NCBI GenBank assembly: GCA_024654485.1
Contig: JANLHO010000020.1
Span: 1 to 5,122 of the forward strand
DNA: 5,122 bases
Reading direction: 5' to 3'
From: Patescibacteria group bacterium
GTDB lineage: Bacteria; Patescibacteriota; Minisyncoccia; Phycocordibacterales; UBA2100
A program made the translations under genes and the position numbers. Position 1 is the stretch's first letter. Every line of letters starts with the position of its first letter. The notes below the pieces were generated by a model. The model was not told the DNA's origin, did no database searches, and was given only the letters and a program-made list of their open reading frames with translations. Below are positions 4,116-5,122 of the stretch, in pieces.

Positions 4116-4508
4116 CTATCGTAACGTACCGCGCCCCATATCCAAAAAGCGCTGCAGAATGAAGGCGGCTGCTGCGGAATCTTGGTGACCACTCCCTGCC
4201 GGTGCGTAGCGCGAAGCTTCCACCGAGCTCCACGCCTCCGGCACGAGAGCGACCGGCAGCCCAAATCGCTTCAGCTCTTCAGCAAAACGCTCCGCCTCGG
4301 GCGTTACCGGATTTTCGGCGCCGCCGTGCGAGCGCGTGTCGCCCACAACGATGGATTCCGGCTTCTCCTCTTCTATGATGCGCGCGAGATCCTGCATTAG
4401 TTCCCCGTCATTGGGCAGCACTTCGCGCGGGAAGGCCAGTGTCCCCGCTTCATCGGAGACAGCGACACCCACTCGCTTGGAGCCGTAATCTATTCCGAGG
4501 TATTTCAT
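4116..4508 (-). CDS. ruvX: RuvX / YqgF family Holliday junction resolvase-like nuclease
   Basis: A 130-residue RNase H-fold protein. YqgF/RuvX proteins are linked to 16S rRNA 5' end processing and to Holliday junction resolution. Visible motifs are KYLGIDYGSKRVGVAVSDE (2-20, catalytic Asp7), SIVVGDTRSHGGAENP (52-67, replacing the common 'VGLP...G' form), VPEAWSSVEASRY (89-101, catalytic Glu91 where most have DERLTT) and DSAAAAFILQRFLD (110-123, catalytic Asp110). All three expected acidic residues are present. The divergent middle motifs match the kind I associate with CPR bacteria. ATG 4508 fits the family start; the open frame continues 13 codons upstream through a promoter-like heptamer repeat and is not family-like. 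It follows the nucleotidyltransferase after 43 bp and precedes the tRNA-binding gene by 4 bp, consistent with co-transcription. Confidence 0.93.
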   Translation of the reverse strand: MKYLGIDYGSKRVGVAVSDEAGTLAFPREVLPNDGELMQDLARIIEEEKPESIVVGDTRSHGGAENPVTPEAERFAEELKRFGLPVALVPEAWSSVEASRYAPAGSGHQDSAAAAFILQRFLDMGRGTLR

Positions 4509-4513
4509 AAGTC

Positions 4514-4534
4514 CGTACAGCGTATAGCGTACAG
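4514..4534 (-). repeat. Three tandem heptamers before ruvX
   Basis: Minus strand: CTGTACG, CTATACG, CTGTACG in perfect tandem, ending five bases before the ruvX ATG at 4508. The middle unit holds a -10-like TATACG (weak TTGTTT 15 bp upstream). Alternatively TTTACA (4542-4537) and TGTACG (4519-4514) are 17 bp apart. It may be an operator overlapping a ruvX promoter; no regulator is visible. Confidence 0.45.
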
Positions 4535-4551
4535 TGTGTAAAAACAACCGC

Positions 4552-4962
4552 TCACCCCAGCAGCTTGGATGTTTTGAATGTATCGGGCTTGTGCGCCTTT
4601 AGGCGGACTACTTTTGCGGTGACTCCGGCGCTCTGGAGCGACTCCGGCAGCAAGTCCACGTATATCCCCCGCTGGTCATATCCGAGTGCGACGATATCCG
4701 GCCGCGCCGCGATAATGTGCGGCAGATAGCCCTCCTCGTCGCCGAGGACCGCCTCGTCCACAGAGGGGTGCGCCGCGACAGCGGCGAGTCTCTCTTCCTC
4801 GTATAGCCTCGGCTTCACACCCTTGATTCGCTCTACGTTCTTGTCGCGCGCGACTGAGACGATGAGATGCGGCTCGCGGGCCAATGCTCTCGCCTGCCGG
4901 AAAAAATCTTCATGACCCTCGTGGATCATGTCAAAGGTGCCGAAAACCATTATGCGTGTCAT
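4552..4962 (-). CDS. Adenylyl/cytidylyltransferase family protein, archaeal FAD synthase (RibL)-like
   Basis: A 136-residue single-domain HIGH-superfamily nucleotidyltransferase. Motifs: GTFDMIHEGH (8-17, the nucleotide-binding HxGH with His14 and His17), SVARDKNVERIKG (36-48), YEEERLAAV (54-62), PDIVALGYDQ (88-97) and a C-terminal KTSKLL (130-135). The ARDKNV, LGYDQ and KTSK combination resembles archaeal RibL, which joins FMN and ATP (or CTP) to make a flavin dinucleotide, more than TagD-type glycerol-3-phosphate cytidylyltransferases, which end in an RTEGxST motif. The exact substrate cannot be fixed from sequence. ATG 4962 begins MTRIMVFGTFD, normal for the family. A -10-like TATACT lies nine bases before the ATG, and there is no Shine-Dalgarno site. 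The first 64 bp are repeated head to head at the window's right edge. Confidence 0.85.
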   Translation of the reverse strand: MTRIMVFGTFDMIHEGHEDFFRQARALAREPHLIVSVARDKNVERIKGVKPRLYEEERLAAVAAHPSVDEAVLGDEEGYLPHIIAARPDIVALGYDQRGIYVDLLPESLQSAGVTAKVVRLKAHKPDTFKTSKLLG

Positions 4963-4970
4963 AGATTTTG

Positions 4971-4976
4971 AGTATA
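4971..4976 (-). promoter_or_regulatory. -10-like box of the nucleotidyltransferase gene
   Basis: TATACT (4976-4971) on the minus strand, eight bases before the ATG at 4962. Any transcript from it would have almost no leader. No -35 box is recognisable at the right distance, which falls in the hairpin arm. Confidence 0.35.
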
Positions 4977-4988
4977 TACCGCCTGAGG

Positions 4989-5032
4989 AAAAAAGCGGCT
5001 CATCCGCCAGCTGGCGGATCAGCCGCTGTTTT
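4989..5032. terminator. Bidirectional terminator-like hairpin at the centre of the inverted repeat
   Basis: AGCGGCT (4994-5000) pairs with AGCCGCT (5021-5027), and ATCCGCCAG (5002-5010) pairs with CTGGCGGAT (5011-5019) as a perfect 18-bp palindrome; one C-C mismatch separates the stems. An A run (4989-4994) and GTTTT (5028-5032) flank it, the form of a rho-independent terminator on both strands. Its place between two gene starts is odd for a terminator. It may belong to an upstream gene no longer seen because of the fold-back. Confidence 0.5.
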
Positions 5033-5044
5033 CCTCAGGCGGTA

Positions 5045-5050
5045 TATACT
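5045..5050 (+). promoter_or_regulatory. -10-like box of the mirrored gene copy
   Basis: TATACT on the plus strand, the mirror of 4971-4976, eight bases before ATG 5059. There is no recognisable -35 box. Confidence 0.3.
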
Positions 5051-5058
5051 CAAAATCT

Positions 5059-5122
5059 ATGACCCGCATAATGGTTTTCGGCACCTTTGACATGATCCAC
5101 GAGGGTCATGAAGATTTTTTCC
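5059..5122 (+). CDS. Mirrored 5' fragment of the RibL-like nucleotidyltransferase (cut by window edge)
   Basis: The plus strand reads MTRIMVFGTFDMIHEGHEDF and one further F, 21 residues identical to the start of the minus-strand gene at 4962-4552, including the complete GTFDMIHEGH nucleotide-binding motif. The only nucleotide difference in the 64 coding bases is codon 2, ACC here and ACA there, both Thr. The rest is outside the window. It could be a true divergent paralogue sharing an intergenic region with its twin, or an assembly fold-back of the same gene. The identity also extends through the non-coding region, which favours a very recent duplication or an artefact over two old paralogues. 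Confidence 0.6.
   Translation, partial: MTRIMVFGTFDMIHEGHEDFF

Larger units (their letters stand above)
4899..5122. repeat. 112-bp inverted repeat with no spacer
   Basis: Bases 4899-5010 and 5011-5122 are reverse complements with three mismatches: 4957/5064, 4993/5028 and 5001/5020. The centre is CAG/CTG at 5010/5011. The right arm reaches the last base of the window, so the repeat may be longer. Each arm holds half of a hairpin, a -10-like box and the first 21 codons of the nucleotidyltransferase gene. Confidence 0.95.

Noticed and set aside
4112..4264. A 51-residue N-terminal extension of the tRNA-binding protein
   Set aside because: It would overlap ruvX out of frame, and its residues (Arg, Cys and Trp rich) do not resemble the family. 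ATG 4111 gives a full domain.
4509..4547. A 13-residue N-terminal extension of RuvX
   Set aside because: The family starts at MKYLGIDYGS, and the extension runs through the heptamer and promoter-like region.

Overview
The window looks like part of a Candidatus Patescibacteria (CPR) genome, most likely a Parcubacteria-type lineage. This is inferred from the protein set, not from a search. The signs are a ribosomal protein L19 with a long acidic tail, a compact type IV pilus pilM-pilN-pilO cluster with a small fourth membrane protein, a RuvX of the divergent 'VVGD...ENP' kind, tRNAs without an encoded CCA, and few Shine-Dalgarno sites. G+C is in the mid-50s percent by eye. Every complete gene lies on the minus strand, so genes are read from right to left.

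Layout in the direction of transcription. A small adenylyl/cytidylyltransferase of the archaeal FAD synthase (RibL-like) type (4962-4552) is followed by ruvX (4508-4116), a stand-alone tRNA-binding OB-fold protein (4111-3746), and a pilus cluster: pilM (3702-2557), a pilN-like gene (2560-2039), a pilO-like gene (2033-1479) and a 111-residue single-TM protein (1482-1147). The pilus genes overlap by ATGA at two junctions and are 5 bp apart at the third, so they look like one operon for the inner-membrane alignment complex. Next comes an RNA-rich stretch: tRNA-Arg(TCT) with a good promoter, a decayed second copy of that tRNA, a 13-bp echo of the tRNA-Val 5' end, several hairpins, and the intact tRNA-Val(TAC). 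Then follow rplS (L19), with a near-consensus promoter close to its ATG, and the 5' end of a tRNA-Leu cut by the window edge.

Three things are not explained by ordinary gene content. First, a GC-rich palindrome of about 33 bp occurs inside two unrelated genes, rplS and the tRNA-binding protein, in the same reading frame, adding PA[E/R]GGSASGGK to both proteins. This resembles a protein-coding palindromic mobile repeat. Second, the tRNA-Val and tRNA-Arg genes each have a partial copy nearby, in arrangements that look like small insertions or duplications using tRNA genes as targets. Third, the right edge is a 112+112 bp inverted repeat with no spacer that repeats the start of the nucleotidyltransferase gene head to head, with three mismatches; the one inside the coding part is synonymous. 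It is either a recent inverted duplication or an assembly fold-back at a terminator-like hairpin.
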